A stretch of 64,000 nt of DNA from Cereibacter_A azotoformans (GTDB taxonomy: Bacteria; Pseudomonadota; Alphaproteobacteria; Rhodobacterales; Rhodobacteraceae): assembly GCF_003050905.1 (NCBI RefSeq), contig NZ_QAOT01000009.1. One strand, written 5' to 3'. The notes beneath the pieces are model-generated. The model saw only the letters and a program-made list of their open reading frames with translations, did no database searches and was not told where the DNA came from. The translations under genes were made by a program, and so were the position numbers. Positions within the stretch are counted from its first letter, which is position 1; every line of letters begins with the position of its first letter. This document shows positions 8,501 through 16,099 of this stretch, piece by piece.

Positions 8501-9301
8501 TCAGCCGCGCAGGGCCTGCATGGCCGCCGCATGCATTTCGGGCGACGAGGCCGCGATGACGCGCCCGCCCTCAGGATTTCGGCGACCATTCCAGTCGGTC
8601 ATGATCCCGCCCGCAGCCTCGATCACGGCCATCGGCGCCTGAACATCATAGGGCTGGAGGCCCGCCTCGACGACAAGGTCAATCTGCCCCGCCGCAAGCA
8701 GCGCATAGGCGTAGCAATCGGCGCCGTAGCGGGTCAGCCGCACCTGGCCGCTGAGACGGCGGAAGGCGGCCTCTTCCTCGGCGGTGCCAATCTCGGGGAA
8801 GGTGGACATCAGGATCGCTTCGGACAAAGGCCGCGGCGCCCGCGTCGCAAGCTCCCGCTCACCCAGAGGGCCGCGGACCACCGCACGGCCCAGACCGCCT
8901 TCGAACCTCTCGCCGATGTAGGGCTGGTCAATCAGGCCGTAGATCGGGCCGGTCTCGTCGGCGACGGAAATCAGCACTCCCCAGGTGGGCGTGCCGCACA
9001 GATAGGATCGTGTTCCGTCGATCGGATCCAGAACCCAGGTCAGGCCGCTTTCACCCGAACTGACGCCCATTTCCTCGCCGAGGATGGCGTCCCTCGGGCG
9101 TCGCCGTGCAAGGATCGCCCTCATGCGTTCCTCGCACAGCCTGTCGGCGACTGTGACCGGATCGAACCGGTCGCTTTCCTTGGTATCTGCCGTGAGGCCG
9201 GTGCTGCGGAAATGCAGCAAGGTGGCTTCCCGGGCTGCCGCGGCCAGTTCGGCCGCCGTGTCGATGAGTTCGGCGGTCTCGTCGTCAGTGAGCATCTGCA
9301 T
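8501..9301 (-). CDS. hisN: inositol monophosphatase family, probable histidinol-phosphatase HisN
   Basis: The 266-residue protein has the Mg-dependent IMPase fold: GEEMG near residue 77, DPIDGTRSY near 93 (metal ligands), and a C-terminal metal site in YDVQAPMAVIEAAGG near 220. The YALLAAGQIDLVVEAGLQPYD stretch, where inositol phosphatases have a WD..AG signature, is typical of the HisN group. HisN removes phosphate from histidinol phosphate in histidine synthesis. The first ATG at 9301 is preferred over one at 9295, because AGGAGGG (9307-9313) sits six bases before it. No other his genes are nearby, so the substrate is inferred from family resemblance. Confidence 0.8.
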   Translation of the reverse strand: MQMLTDDETAELIDTAAELAAAAREATLLHFRSTGLTADTKESDRFDPVTVADRLCEERMRAILARRRPRDAILGEEMGVSSGESGLTWVLDPIDGTRSYLCGTPTWGVLISVADETGPIYGLIDQPYIGERFEGGLGRAVVRGPLGERELATRAPRPLSEAILMSTFPEIGTAEEEAAFRRLSGQVRLTRYGADCYAYALLAAGQIDLVVEAGLQPYDVQAPMAVIEAAGGIMTDWNGRRNPEGGRVIAASSPEMHAAAMQALRG

Positions 9302-9390
9302 CCCGGCCCTCCTGCGCCCCGCGGGTATCCTGCGGGGCGGTCAGGGTCAAGCGCGGTGTCCCTGGCCCGGACACCCGCTCATCCATCGAG

Positions 9391-9753
9391 CTAGGCCGCT
9401 TCGGACAGCACGCGGGCGAGGTCAAACAGGCGGCGACGCTGCGCCTCGGGGATCGCGTAGTAGGAGCGGACCAACTCGAGCGCCTCCTTGTCGGTGATGC
9501 GGTCACCCTCGGCCTGACGCGCCTGATCGCCCGCACCCTCGAGCCCCTCGAAGAAGAAGCTGATCGAGACGCCCAGGGCTTCGGCGATGTCCCACAGACG
9601 CGAGGCGCTGACCCGGTTCATGCCGGTTTCATATTTCTGGATCTGCTGGAACTTGATGCCCACGCAATCGGCAAGCTGTTGCTGCGTCATGCCCACCATC
9701 CACCGGCGGTGGCGGATGCGCTTTCCCACATGGGCGTCGACAGGATGTTTCAT
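9391..9753 (-). CDS. XRE-family helix-turn-helix transcriptional regulator
   Basis: The 120-residue protein has an HTH_3 domain at about residues 10-65 (GKRIRHRRWMVGMTQQQLADCVGIKFQQIQKYETGMNRVSASRLWDIAEALGV). It is followed by an acidic linker and a C-terminal segment rich in alternating charges (LVRSYYAIPEAQRRRLFDLARVLSE). The domain order and length resemble the PraR/PhrR group of alphaproteobacterial regulators. The start MKHPVDAHVG at 9753 is chosen because ACGGAGA lies eight bases upstream; a longer in-frame reading has no conserved sequence. It is divergent from the quinone reductase gene across an unusually AT-rich 350-base gap, which may be its own control region. Targets are unknown. 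Confidence 0.83.
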   Translation of the reverse strand: MKHPVDAHVGKRIRHRRWMVGMTQQQLADCVGIKFQQIQKYETGMNRVSASRLWDIAEALGVSISFFFEGLEGAGDQARQAEGDRITDKEALELVRSYYAIPEAQRRRLFDLARVLSEAA

Positions 9754-10104
9754 GAAATGTCTCCGTAAATCTTCCAGCTGTCCCTGCCTTCTTAACAAGC
9801 AAATTGTATGCCAAAGCGGGCTCAGTGCTGCTTTTCTTTCCAGAAAAAGTTCACTTGAAACAAACCTGTCTTTTTGGATATGTCCATTCATACAGACCGG
9901 CGCGTCCCGCGCGCAGAGCCCGGTGGATCGCCCATCGGGCGCACAGAAAAGGCCTCACTCGCCTCAGAGTGATTTTGCGAAATGCATTGCAGTTTGCAAT
10001 CTTTTCACCGCCAAAATTTTGCAGATCGCAAACGAGGCCGAAGGCTCTGGCAAAAACGACATCCTGATGGTGAGATCCGTCCGATTTTCCGCCTCCGAAA
10101 GGCC
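9754..10104. other. AT-rich divergent intergenic region with TTTGC repeats
   Basis: This gap holds no convincing gene. It is markedly more AT-rich than its surroundings, especially 9800-9900 and 9965-10080. Repeated TTTGC/GCAAA words cluster at its right side: TTTGCGAA at 9974-9981, TTGCA-GTT-TGCAA at 9987-9999, and TTTGC-AGATC-GCAAA at 10018-10032. These look like operator half-sites for a regulator of the downstream quinone reductase or of the XRE gene. TTTGCAAA-like words are bound by short-chain acyl-CoA regulators (PccR/RamB type) in this group, but the spacing here differs. Confidence 0.5.
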
Positions 10105-11076
10105 ATGAACAGCCCCATGCGCGCCTTCAGACTGACAGAAACCGGACAGGATCCGGCGCTGACCGACCTTCCCCTGCCTGAGCCCGGACCGGGCGAGATC
10201 CGCCTCCGCATCGCCGCCTGTGCGCTCAATTTCGCCGATCTGCTGATGATCCAGGGCCGCTACCAGGAGCGCCCGCCCCTTCCCCTGACTCTCGGTATGG
10301 AAGTGGCCGGCACGGTCGATGCGCTGGGGCCGGGCGTGGCGGGTCCTGCCCCCGGCACGCGCGTCGCGGCCTTCGGCTCCTGCGGAGGGCTGGCCGAGTT
10401 CGGCTGCTGGCCGGCCGACCGCTGCCTGCCGCTGCCCGACGGCGCCGGCTTCCGCGAGGCTGCGGCCTTCCAGATCGCCTATGGCACGGGCCATCTCGCG
10501 CTGGAACATCGCGCACGCCTGCAGCCGGGAGAACGGCTTCTGGTGACCGGGGCGGCGGGGGGCGTGGGCCTCGCAGCCGTCGAGATCGGCCGGCGCATGG
10601 GGGCGCGTGTCATCGCCAGCGCGCGTGGGGCTGACCGGCTCGAGATCGCGCGGCAGGCCGGCGCGCACGAGACGATCGACAGCGACACGCCCGACCTCAA
10701 GGCGGCGCTGAAGGCGCTGGGCGGCGTGGACGTGACCTATGACACGGTGGGCGGTGCGGGGTTCGATGCGGCGCTGCGCGCGTCGCGCCCCGAGGGCCGG
10801 CTCCTCGCCATCGGTTTTGCCGGCGGCGATGTCCCGCAGGTGCCGGCGAACCTGCTGCTGGTCAAGAACCTGAGCGTGATCGGCCTTTACTGGGGCGGCT
10901 ACATGACCTTCGCGCCGCAGGTGCTGATGCGCAGCCTCGAGACGCTGCTGGGCTGGATCGCCGATGGCAGCCTGCGCCCTCACATCAGCCATGAACTGCC
11001 GCTCGAACGCGCGGCCGAAGGGCTGGAGTTGCTGCGGAGCCGGCAGGCGACGGGCAAGGTGGTGATCCTCCCCTGA
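10105..11076 (+). CDS. NAD(P)H:quinone oxidoreductase, zinc-free MDR family
   Basis: The 323-residue protein of the medium-chain dehydrogenase/reductase superfamily has an N-terminal GroES-like domain (EPGPGEIRLRIAACALNFADLLMIQGRY). Its Rossmann fold carries the nucleotide loop VTGAAGGVGLAAVEIGRRMGA at about residue 150. The absence of the clustered cysteines of zinc alcohol dehydrogenases points to the quinone reductase (QOR) branch, which passes electrons from NADPH to quinones or reduces enones. ATG 10105 is preferred over the in-frame ATG at 10117 because AAGG precedes it. The convergent LysR gene ends three bases after its stop. The repeat-rich upstream region suggests regulation. Confidence 0.85.
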   Translation: MNSPMRAFRLTETGQDPALTDLPLPEPGPGEIRLRIAACALNFADLLMIQGRYQERPPLPLTLGMEVAGTVDALGPGVAGPAPGTRVAAFGSCGGLAEFGCWPADRCLPLPDGAGFREAAAFQIAYGTGHLALEHRARLQPGERLLVTGAAGGVGLAAVEIGRRMGARVIASARGADRLEIARQAGAHETIDSDTPDLKAALKALGGVDVTYDTVGGAGFDAALRASRPEGRLLAIGFAGGDVPQVPANLLLVKNLSVIGLYWGGYMTFAPQVLMRSLETLLGWIADGSLRPHISHELPLERAAEGLELLRSRQATGKVVILP

Positions 11077-11079
11077 CGG

Positions 11080-12012
11080 TCAGGCGCGAAGCGCCAGCCG
11101 CGGCGCGTCCTCGGCCGCCTCGCCCGGAACGTGCCGCGCCGCCACCGGCGCGCCGCCCGCCTGCGCGGCATAGGCGCGGCGGATCAGGTCGGCCAGCACC
11201 TCGACCGCCGGGCTGTGCACGGGATCGGCGACATACAGATTGACCTTGCTCGTCTCGAGATCGGGCAGGACACCGCAATGCGGGATACGCTCCATGTAGC
11301 GCGGCTCGGCCCCGGCGAGCGAGACATGCACCGCCAGATCGGCCGAGACACTGGCCTCGATGGTGCGCGAGCTGTCGGACTCGACCGCCATTGTCCAGGG
11401 AATGCCCGCCGCATCGAGCGCCGACTGAACCCCCATGCGGAAAATGCAGTTCGGCTCGAAGGCAAGGCGCAACGGGCGCTGCTTCCAGGCCTGCCCGCCC
11501 GGTGCGCCGACCCAGACCAGCGGCAGTTCGACCAGCGTTTCGCCGCCGGGCTCCACCGCATCCTCGGTGGTCATGATGACGTCGCACTCGCCGCGCGCGA
11601 ACTGCGCCTTGAGCTTGCGGGTATAAGACGAGAGCAGCGTCACCCGCATCCGCGGGAACTCGGCCGCGAACCGCTGCAGAACCTGCGGGATGGCGGGATA
11701 GACAATGTCGTGGGGCACGCCCAGCACCACCTCACCCTCGTAATCATCATGCGTGAGCCGGCCGAAGACCTCGTCGTTCAGTGCCAACATCCGCCGCGCG
11801 TAGCCCAGAAGCTGCTCGCCCGCCGCGGTCAGCGTCACCCGGCGGGCCGAGCGATCCAGAAGCGCCAGATCGAGCGCCTCCTCCAGCCGCTTGATCTGCA
11901 TCGACACCGCGGACTGCGTCAGGTTCAGGAAGCCCGCCGCGCGCGTGACCCCGCCCGCGTCGGCAACCGCCACGAAGGACCGCAGCGCGGTCAGGTCGAG
12001 ATTTCGGGGCAT
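11080..12012 (-). CDS. LysR-family transcriptional regulator
   Basis: The 310-residue protein has a winged HTH at residues 4-62 (LDLTALRSFVAVADAGGVTRAAGFLNLTQSAVSMQIKRLEE) and a periplasmic-binding-like effector domain from about 90. The start is an ATG at 12012, with AGGAG five bases before it; a GTG immediately upstream is too close to that site. The gene is divergent from a small DUF1127 gene, and the palindrome CATTT-TCC-AAATG lies 33 bases before its start. LysR proteins usually control the divergent gene and themselves, so the DUF1127 gene is the first candidate target. The effector is unknown. Confidence 0.88.
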   Translation of the reverse strand: MPRNLDLTALRSFVAVADAGGVTRAAGFLNLTQSAVSMQIKRLEEALDLALLDRSARRVTLTAAGEQLLGYARRMLALNDEVFGRLTHDDYEGEVVLGVPHDIVYPAIPQVLQRFAAEFPRMRVTLLSSYTRKLKAQFARGECDVIMTTEDAVEPGGETLVELPLVWVGAPGGQAWKQRPLRLAFEPNCIFRMGVQSALDAAGIPWTMAVESDSSRTIEASVSADLAVHVSLAGAEPRYMERIPHCGVLPDLETSKVNLYVADPVHSPAVEVLADLIRRAYAAQAGGAPVAARHVPGEAAEDAPRLALRA

Positions 12013-12044
12013 CACGACTCCTGATGATTGAAGTCAAAAGCATT

Positions 12045-12057
12045 CATTTTCCAAATG
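12045..12057. promoter_or_regulatory. perfect short palindrome, candidate LysR operator
   Basis: CATTT at 12045-12049 and AAATG at 12053-12057 flank TCC. The site lies between the divergent lysR and DUF1127 starts and fits the T-N11-A style of LysR sites. There is only this one site, and it is based on symmetry and position alone. Confidence 0.4.
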
Positions 12058-12133
12058 TGAACGATTCGGGCATAAGGATCAAGCGGAGGGAAGGTCCCTC
12101 TGGCCAGAACCCGACCACCGAAAGGACGGACAC

Positions 12134-12364
12134 ATGTTTGCCTCGCTTCACACAGCCCGCATCGCGACCCGCGGCGTGCAGGCGGGCGGGAGCCTTCAGC
12201 GCCTCGTCGCCCGTTTCAACAGCGCGCTCGCCGCCCGTCGCCAGCGCCGCGCGCTGGCCCACCTCGACCCGCATCTTCTGAGCGATGTCGGCCTTACCGC
12301 CGAGGAAGCCCGCATCGAGGCGACCCGCCCGCTCTGGGACGTGCCGTCGAACTGGCGCAACTGA
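12134..12364 (+). CDS. DUF1127 family small basic protein
   Basis: The 76-residue protein has an arginine-rich core (RLVARFNSALAARRQRRAL) followed by HLDPHLLSDVGLTAEEARIEA, the DUF1127 hallmark also found in CcaF1 at 507-722. Its N-terminus is different and longer. AAAGGA sits eight bases before the ATG. DUF1127 proteins of this group bind RNA or are induced by stress and phosphate limitation; which applies here is not visible. Unlike ccaF1, no CCTCCTCCC hairpins follow the stop. It lies beside and divergent to a LysR gene. Confidence 0.82.
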   Translation: MFASLHTARIATRGVQAGGSLQRLVARFNSALAARRQRRALAHLDPHLLSDVGLTAEEARIEATRPLWDVPSNWRN

Positions 12365-12496
12365 GACGTCGCGCCACGCCCCCTGCCCCCGTCGCGGACC
12401 GGAAGTCCTTGAACTGGGGGGCCAGCTTTCCAATATTGGCGTCAAACAGTGTCCGGGCGATCGGGCACCCTGACGGATCAACAAGGAGAGCACGAG

Positions 12497-13237
12497 ATGG
12501 CTGAGTATCAGACGGTGCGTTCGGTCGGCGCAGGCGCCCGGGCGGCCAGGATCGACGAGGGCCTTCGCGCCCACATGAACAAGGTCTACGGGCTGATGTC
12601 GGTCGGGATGCTGCTGACCGGCGGCGTGGCCTGGGCCGTCGGGACCAGCGAGCAGCTCTTCTCGCTGCTGCGCGACCCGGTGACGATGAGCCCGAACATC
12701 CTCGGCTGGATCGTGATGTTTGCCCCGCTGGTGATGGTCTTCGCCTTCGGCGCGGTGCTGAACCGTCTGAGCCAGGCCGCGGCGCAACTCTTCTTCTACG
12801 CCTATGCGGCCGTGATGGGCCTGTCGCTGAGCTGGATCTTCGTGGCCTTCACCGGCGTGTCGATCGCGCAGACCTTCCTGATCACCGCGATCGCCTTCGC
12901 GAGCCTCTCGCTCTTCGGCTACACGACGAAGAAGGACCTCTCGGGCTTCGGCACGTTCCTGATCATGGGCGTGGTGGGCCTGATCGTGGCGATGATCGTG
13001 AACATCTTCCTCGCCTCGTCGGCGCTGGCCTTCGCGATCTCGGTGATCGGCGTGCTGATCTTTGCCGGCCTCACCGCCTACGACACGCAGAACATCAAGA
13101 ACACCTACCTCCAGCACGCCCACAGCGGCGATGCCGAGTGGCTGGGCAAGGCCGCCATCATGGGCGCGCTGCAGCTCTACCTCGATTTCATCAACCTGTT
13201 CATGTTCCTGCTGCAGTTCATGGGCAACCGCGAGTAA
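12497..13237 (+). CDS. Bax inhibitor-1/YccA family membrane protein
   Basis: The 246-residue protein has seven hydrophobic helices after a polar N-terminus (MAEYQTVRSVGAGARAARIDEGLRAHMNKVYGLMSVG). The family signature AGLTAYDTQNIKNTYLQ sits near residue 205 before the last helix. Members are inner-membrane proteins related to TMBIM calcium channels and to YbhL/YccA, the latter a modulator of FtsH. AAGGAG precedes ATG 12497 by nine bases; an upstream in-frame start lacks one. A strong terminator follows at 13264. Its physiological role here is unknown. Confidence 0.88.
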   Translation: MAEYQTVRSVGAGARAARIDEGLRAHMNKVYGLMSVGMLLTGGVAWAVGTSEQLFSLLRDPVTMSPNILGWIVMFAPLVMVFAFGAVLNRLSQAAAQLFFYAYAAVMGLSLSWIFVAFTGVSIAQTFLITAIAFASLSLFGYTTKKDLSGFGTFLIMGVVGLIVAMIVNIFLASSALAFAISVIGVLIFAGLTAYDTQNIKNTYLQHAHSGDAEWLGKAAIMGALQLYLDFINLFMFLLQFMGNRE

Positions 13238-13263
13238 TCGAAGCACCGTTCCGCCGCACCGCC

Positions 13264-13293
13264 AACCCGCCGGGGCCTCCTCGGCGGGTTTTT
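13264..13293 (+). terminator. Rho-independent terminator after the Bax inhibitor gene
   Basis: AACCCGCCG at 13264-13272 pairs with CGGCGGGTT at 13282-13290, followed by TTTCC. The run of T after a 9-bp GC stem is characteristic. Confidence 0.9.
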
Positions 13294-13381
13294 CCTTGGG
13301 CCGAGCCCAGGTTCTTCTTCGGGCCCCGCCCGGTGGGGCCTTCGCGGTCGGGGCGGCCGCGCCCCCGGATGGAAGAGGCGC

Positions 13382-13416
13382 AAAAGCAGAAGGCCGCGCC
13401 CAGGAGGCACGGCCTT
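13382..13416 (-). terminator. Rho-independent terminator of rpmG
   Basis: On the minus strand AAGGCCG (13416-13410) pairs with CGGCCTT (13396-13390) and is followed by CTGCTTTT. It lies 26 bases after the rpmG stop. On the plus strand it also ends in TTTT, so it may work in both directions. Confidence 0.75.
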
Positions 13417-13441
13417 TTCCGCAAACCGGCAGAGGCAGATC

Positions 13442-13609
13442 TTACTTGATCTTGCCTTCCTTGTACTCGACATGCTCGCGCTTGACCGGGTCGTACTTGC
13501 GGACGACCATCTTGTCGGTCATGGTGCGGGCGTTCTTCTTGGTCACGTAGAAGTGCCCGGTGCCCGCCGTCGAGTTCAGCCGGATCTTGATCGTCGTCGG
13601 CTTCGCCAT
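13442..13609 (-). CDS. rpmG: 50S ribosomal protein L33
   Basis: The 55-residue basic protein begins [20 protein letters not shown] and continues [35 protein letters not shown], the L33 form without zinc-binding cysteines. It is part of the large ribosomal subunit near the E site. AGGAGAG sits six bases before the ATG. It is transcribed alone, with a good promoter at 13667-13694 and a terminator at 13382-13416. The C-minus type is constitutive and does not respond to zinc. Confidence 0.95.
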
Positions 13610-13666
13610 GGTTTCTCTCCTGCAGTCGGCGGGCAGACGCCCCCCGCAAAAATCCCTGAGGCCCGC

Positions 13667-13694
13667 CTTTTACCGAGGCTGATGCAGGAGTCAA
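13667..13694 (-). promoter_or_regulatory. rpmG promoter
   Basis: On the minus strand TTGACT (13694-13689) and TAAAAG (13672-13667) are spaced by 16 bases, about 58 bases upstream of the rpmG start. The close match to the housekeeping consensus fits a strongly expressed ribosomal gene. Confidence 0.65.
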
Positions 13695-13732
13695 CCGCAA
13701 AAGGCCCCTGAAACGGCAGGCCGCGGAAGATG

Positions 13733-13767
13733 AAAAGGCCCGCGCGGCGCGTGTGTCGCACGGGCCT
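13733..13767 (-). terminator. terminator of the ABC transporter operon
   Basis: On the minus strand AGGCCCG (13767-13761) pairs with CGGGCCT (13742-13736) across an 18-base loop and is followed by TTTC, 23 bases after the stop of the last permease gene. The long loop lowers certainty. Confidence 0.55.
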
Positions 13768-13789
13768 GACGCGGCGCCTTTTCGGAGCC

Positions 13790-14698
13790 TCAGTTCGAGA
13801 TGCCACGGAGCCTCTCGGAGCGGCGGCGGAGCAGTTCGACCGTCGCCAGCAAGGCCACGGAGATGATCACGAGAATGGTCGCCACGGAGAGAATGGCGGG
13901 GCTGATCTGCTCGCGTATCCCGTTCCACATCTGGCGGGGAATCGTCTGCTGATCATGCGCGGCCACGAAGAGAACCACCACCACCTCATCGAACGAAGTG
14001 ACGAAGGCGAAGAGCGCGCCCGAGACGACGCCCGGCAGGATGAGCGGCATGGTGACCTTGAAGAAGGTCGTGGTGGGACTGGCGCCGAGCGAGGCGGCGG
14101 CGCGGGTGAGCGACTTGTCGAAGCCGATCAGCGTGGCCGTCACGGTGATGATCACGAACGGAATGCCCAGCGTCGCATGGGCCAGCACCACGCCCACATA
14201 GCTGCCCGCAAGACCGGTGGCGGAATAGAAGAAGAAGAGCCCGGTGGCCGTGATGATGATCGGCACGATCATCGGCGAAATGAGGATCGCCATGATGGCC
14301 CGCCGAAACGGCATCTCGGGCCGCGACAGACCGAGGGCGGCAATGGTGCCGAGAACGGTCGCGACGATGGTCGATGAGACGCCGATGATGACGGAGTTCT
14401 TGGCCGCCCGCACCCAGGCCGCGTTGTTCCACACATCCATCCACCAGGATGAGGTGCGCGGCGCCTCGGGGTTGGCCATGCCGAAGGTGAGCAGCGTGTC
14501 GTACCAGCGCAGCGAGTAGCCGTCGGGGTCGAGCGCAAGCATCTTCTCGGTGAAGGTGAAGTAGGGCTCCACGTTGAAGCTGAGCGGAATGATGATCAGG
14601 ATCGGCGCGATCAGGAACAGGAAGATCAGGGCGCAGATCACGCGATAGGCGTAGTACCAGATGCGCTCGAGCGGGCTGGCATAAACGGGAAGAGCCAT
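13790..14698 (-). CDS. potC: ABC transporter permease, spermidine/putrescine PotC type
   Basis: The 302-residue inner-membrane protein has six hydrophobic helices. The EAA loop (TRAAASLGASPTTTFFKVTMPLILPGVVSGALFAFVTSFDEV) near residues 205-245 contacts the ATPase. The FVTSFDEVVV ending of that loop is typical of PotC-type polyamine permeases. CAGGAGA precedes the ATG. It is last of four genes in the order ATPase, binding protein, permease 1, permease 2. A copy of the hairpin repeat lies in the 77-base gap from permease 1. Polyamines or related amine or opine compounds are the likely substrates. Confidence 0.85.
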   Translation of the reverse strand: MALPVYASPLERIWYYAYRVICALIFLFLIAPILIIIPLSFNVEPYFTFTEKMLALDPDGYSLRWYDTLLTFGMANPEAPRTSSWWMDVWNNAAWVRAAKNSVIIGVSSTIVATVLGTIAALGLSRPEMPFRRAIMAILISPMIVPIIITATGLFFFYSATGLAGSYVGVVLAHATLGIPFVIITVTATLIGFDKSLTRAAASLGASPTTTFFKVTMPLILPGVVSGALFAFVTSFDEVVVVLFVAAHDQQTIPRQMWNGIREQISPAILSVATILVIISVALLATVELLRRRSERLRGISN

Positions 14699-14720
14699 CG
14701 GGCGGGTCTCCTGAGGCAGA

Positions 14721-14771
14721 GGCCGGGGGCGCTGCCCCCGGACCCCCGGGATATTTGGGCAGAGTGAAAGG
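14721..14771 (+). repeat. dispersed GC hairpin/GATATTTGGG repeat, copy 1
   Basis: A hairpin of GGGGGC around the loop GCTG-CCCCC is followed by GGACCCCCGGGATATTTGGG and CAGAGTGAAAGG. It sits between the two permease genes, inverted relative to their transcription. See the copies at 31247, 40681, 58831 and 60475. Confidence 0.8.
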
Positions 14772-14775
14772 CCGG

Positions 14776-16050
14776 TCAGCCCAGCTTGAGATTGTCGATG
14801 CCGACCAGACGGTCGTAGAGCCAGTAAAGGATCAGCACGGCGGCCAGCAGCACGGCGGCGAGGGCCGCGGCGAGCGACCAGTTCAGGCTGTCCTGCATGT
14901 GGAAGGCGATCAGGTTCGAGATGAGCTGCCCCGAAGCGCCCCCCACGAGCGCCGGGGTGATGTAGTAGCCGACGCCGAGGATGAAGACGAGCAGCGCGCC
15001 CGCGCCGATGCCCGGCAGGGTCTGGGGAAGATAGATCCGGCGGAAGGCCGTCCAGCTTGAGGCGCCGAGCGAGCGGGCGGCCCGGACATAGGAGGGCGGG
15101 ATCGGCCGCATCACGGAATAGAGCGGCAGGATCATGAAGGGCAGCAGGATGTGCGTCATGGCGATGATCGTGCCGGTCTGGTTGTAGATCATCTGGATCC
15201 GGTTCGCATCGGAGATGAGGCCTGTGGCCACCAGGGAGTTGTTGACGACCCCCTGGCCCTGCAGCAGCACGATCCACGACGTCGTCCGCACGAGAAGCGA
15301 GGTCCAGAAGGGCAGGAGCACCAGGATCATCAGCAGGTTCGAGGTGCGCAGGGGCAGCGTGGCGAGCAGGTGGGCGATCGGAAAGCCCAGCAGCAGGCAG
15401 AGCACCGTGATCAGGCCCGCGATCAGGAAGGTTCGCTGGAAGAGCATGACATACACGCGGCGCTCCTGGGGGGCCCGCACGATGTTGCCCTCGTTGTCGC
15501 GGGCGAGATCGACCGAGGCGAGGAAGAAGTTCGGCGAATAGGCCCGCGAGACCTGTCGCATCGTGCCCCAGAGACTCGGGTTGCCCCATTTCGGATCCGC
15601 CTCGAGGACGGCCTCCCTGTAGGGCGGCTCGAACCCGCGCGCCTTGCGGCCGGTCGAGGTGAAGAGCGAGCGGGTGCCCGGCATCTCGTAGTTCACCCGC
15701 GTGCCCACGATGCCGATGGTCTTGGCCTCGGCCGCGCCCTTGAGATCGGCGGCAAGGGCTGCATAGGCGACCTCGTCCGGCTCGGTTCCGGGTTCGGTAT
15801 CGGCGAACCACTGGCTGAGCTGCGGCATGTTGCGGGAGAAGCCGTCATTGTGGATCGAGCGGTGCAGCATCTGCCCGATCGGGACGATGAAGGTTATGAC
15901 GATGAAGAGCAGAAGCGGCAGCACCAGAAGGAAGGCGCGGCGCCGTGCGCGGGACTGGGCGCGGCCGAGTGCGGCCTTCAGCGGGCGGCCATCGGCCGTC
16001 GTGAGGCGCCCGGGAGTCGGGGCGGCGAGATCTGTGGTTGCGTCGGCCAT
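14776..16050 (-). CDS. potB: ABC transporter permease, PotB type
   Basis: The 424-residue inner-membrane protein is longer than usual. After the first helix (FLLVLPLLLFIVITFIVPIGQML, residues 39-61) comes a large periplasmic insert of about 140 residues. The five remaining helices and the EAA loop (YVRAARSLGASSWTAFRRIYLPQTLPGIGAGALL) follow from about 190. The long insert is common in PotB-like permeases of Rhodobacteraceae opine/polyamine systems. GAGGG lies seven bases before the ATG. It pairs with the next permease to form the channel of the transporter. Confidence 0.86.
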   Translation of the reverse strand: MADATTDLAAPTPGRLTTADGRPLKAALGRAQSRARRRAFLLVLPLLLFIVITFIVPIGQMLHRSIHNDGFSRNMPQLSQWFADTEPGTEPDEVAYAALAADLKGAAEAKTIGIVGTRVNYEMPGTRSLFTSTGRKARGFEPPYREAVLEADPKWGNPSLWGTMRQVSRAYSPNFFLASVDLARDNEGNIVRAPQERRVYVMLFQRTFLIAGLITVLCLLLGFPIAHLLATLPLRTSNLLMILVLLPFWTSLLVRTTSWIVLLQGQGVVNNSLVATGLISDANRIQMIYNQTGTIIAMTHILLPFMILPLYSVMRPIPPSYVRAARSLGASSWTAFRRIYLPQTLPGIGAGALLVFILGVGYYITPALVGGASGQLISNLIAFHMQDSLNWSLAAALAAVLLAAVLILYWLYDRLVGIDNLKLG

Positions 16051-16099
16051 CTTTACCCTCGCATCAGGGGGCGCGCACCGGAATGCGCGCCCGTCCGTA

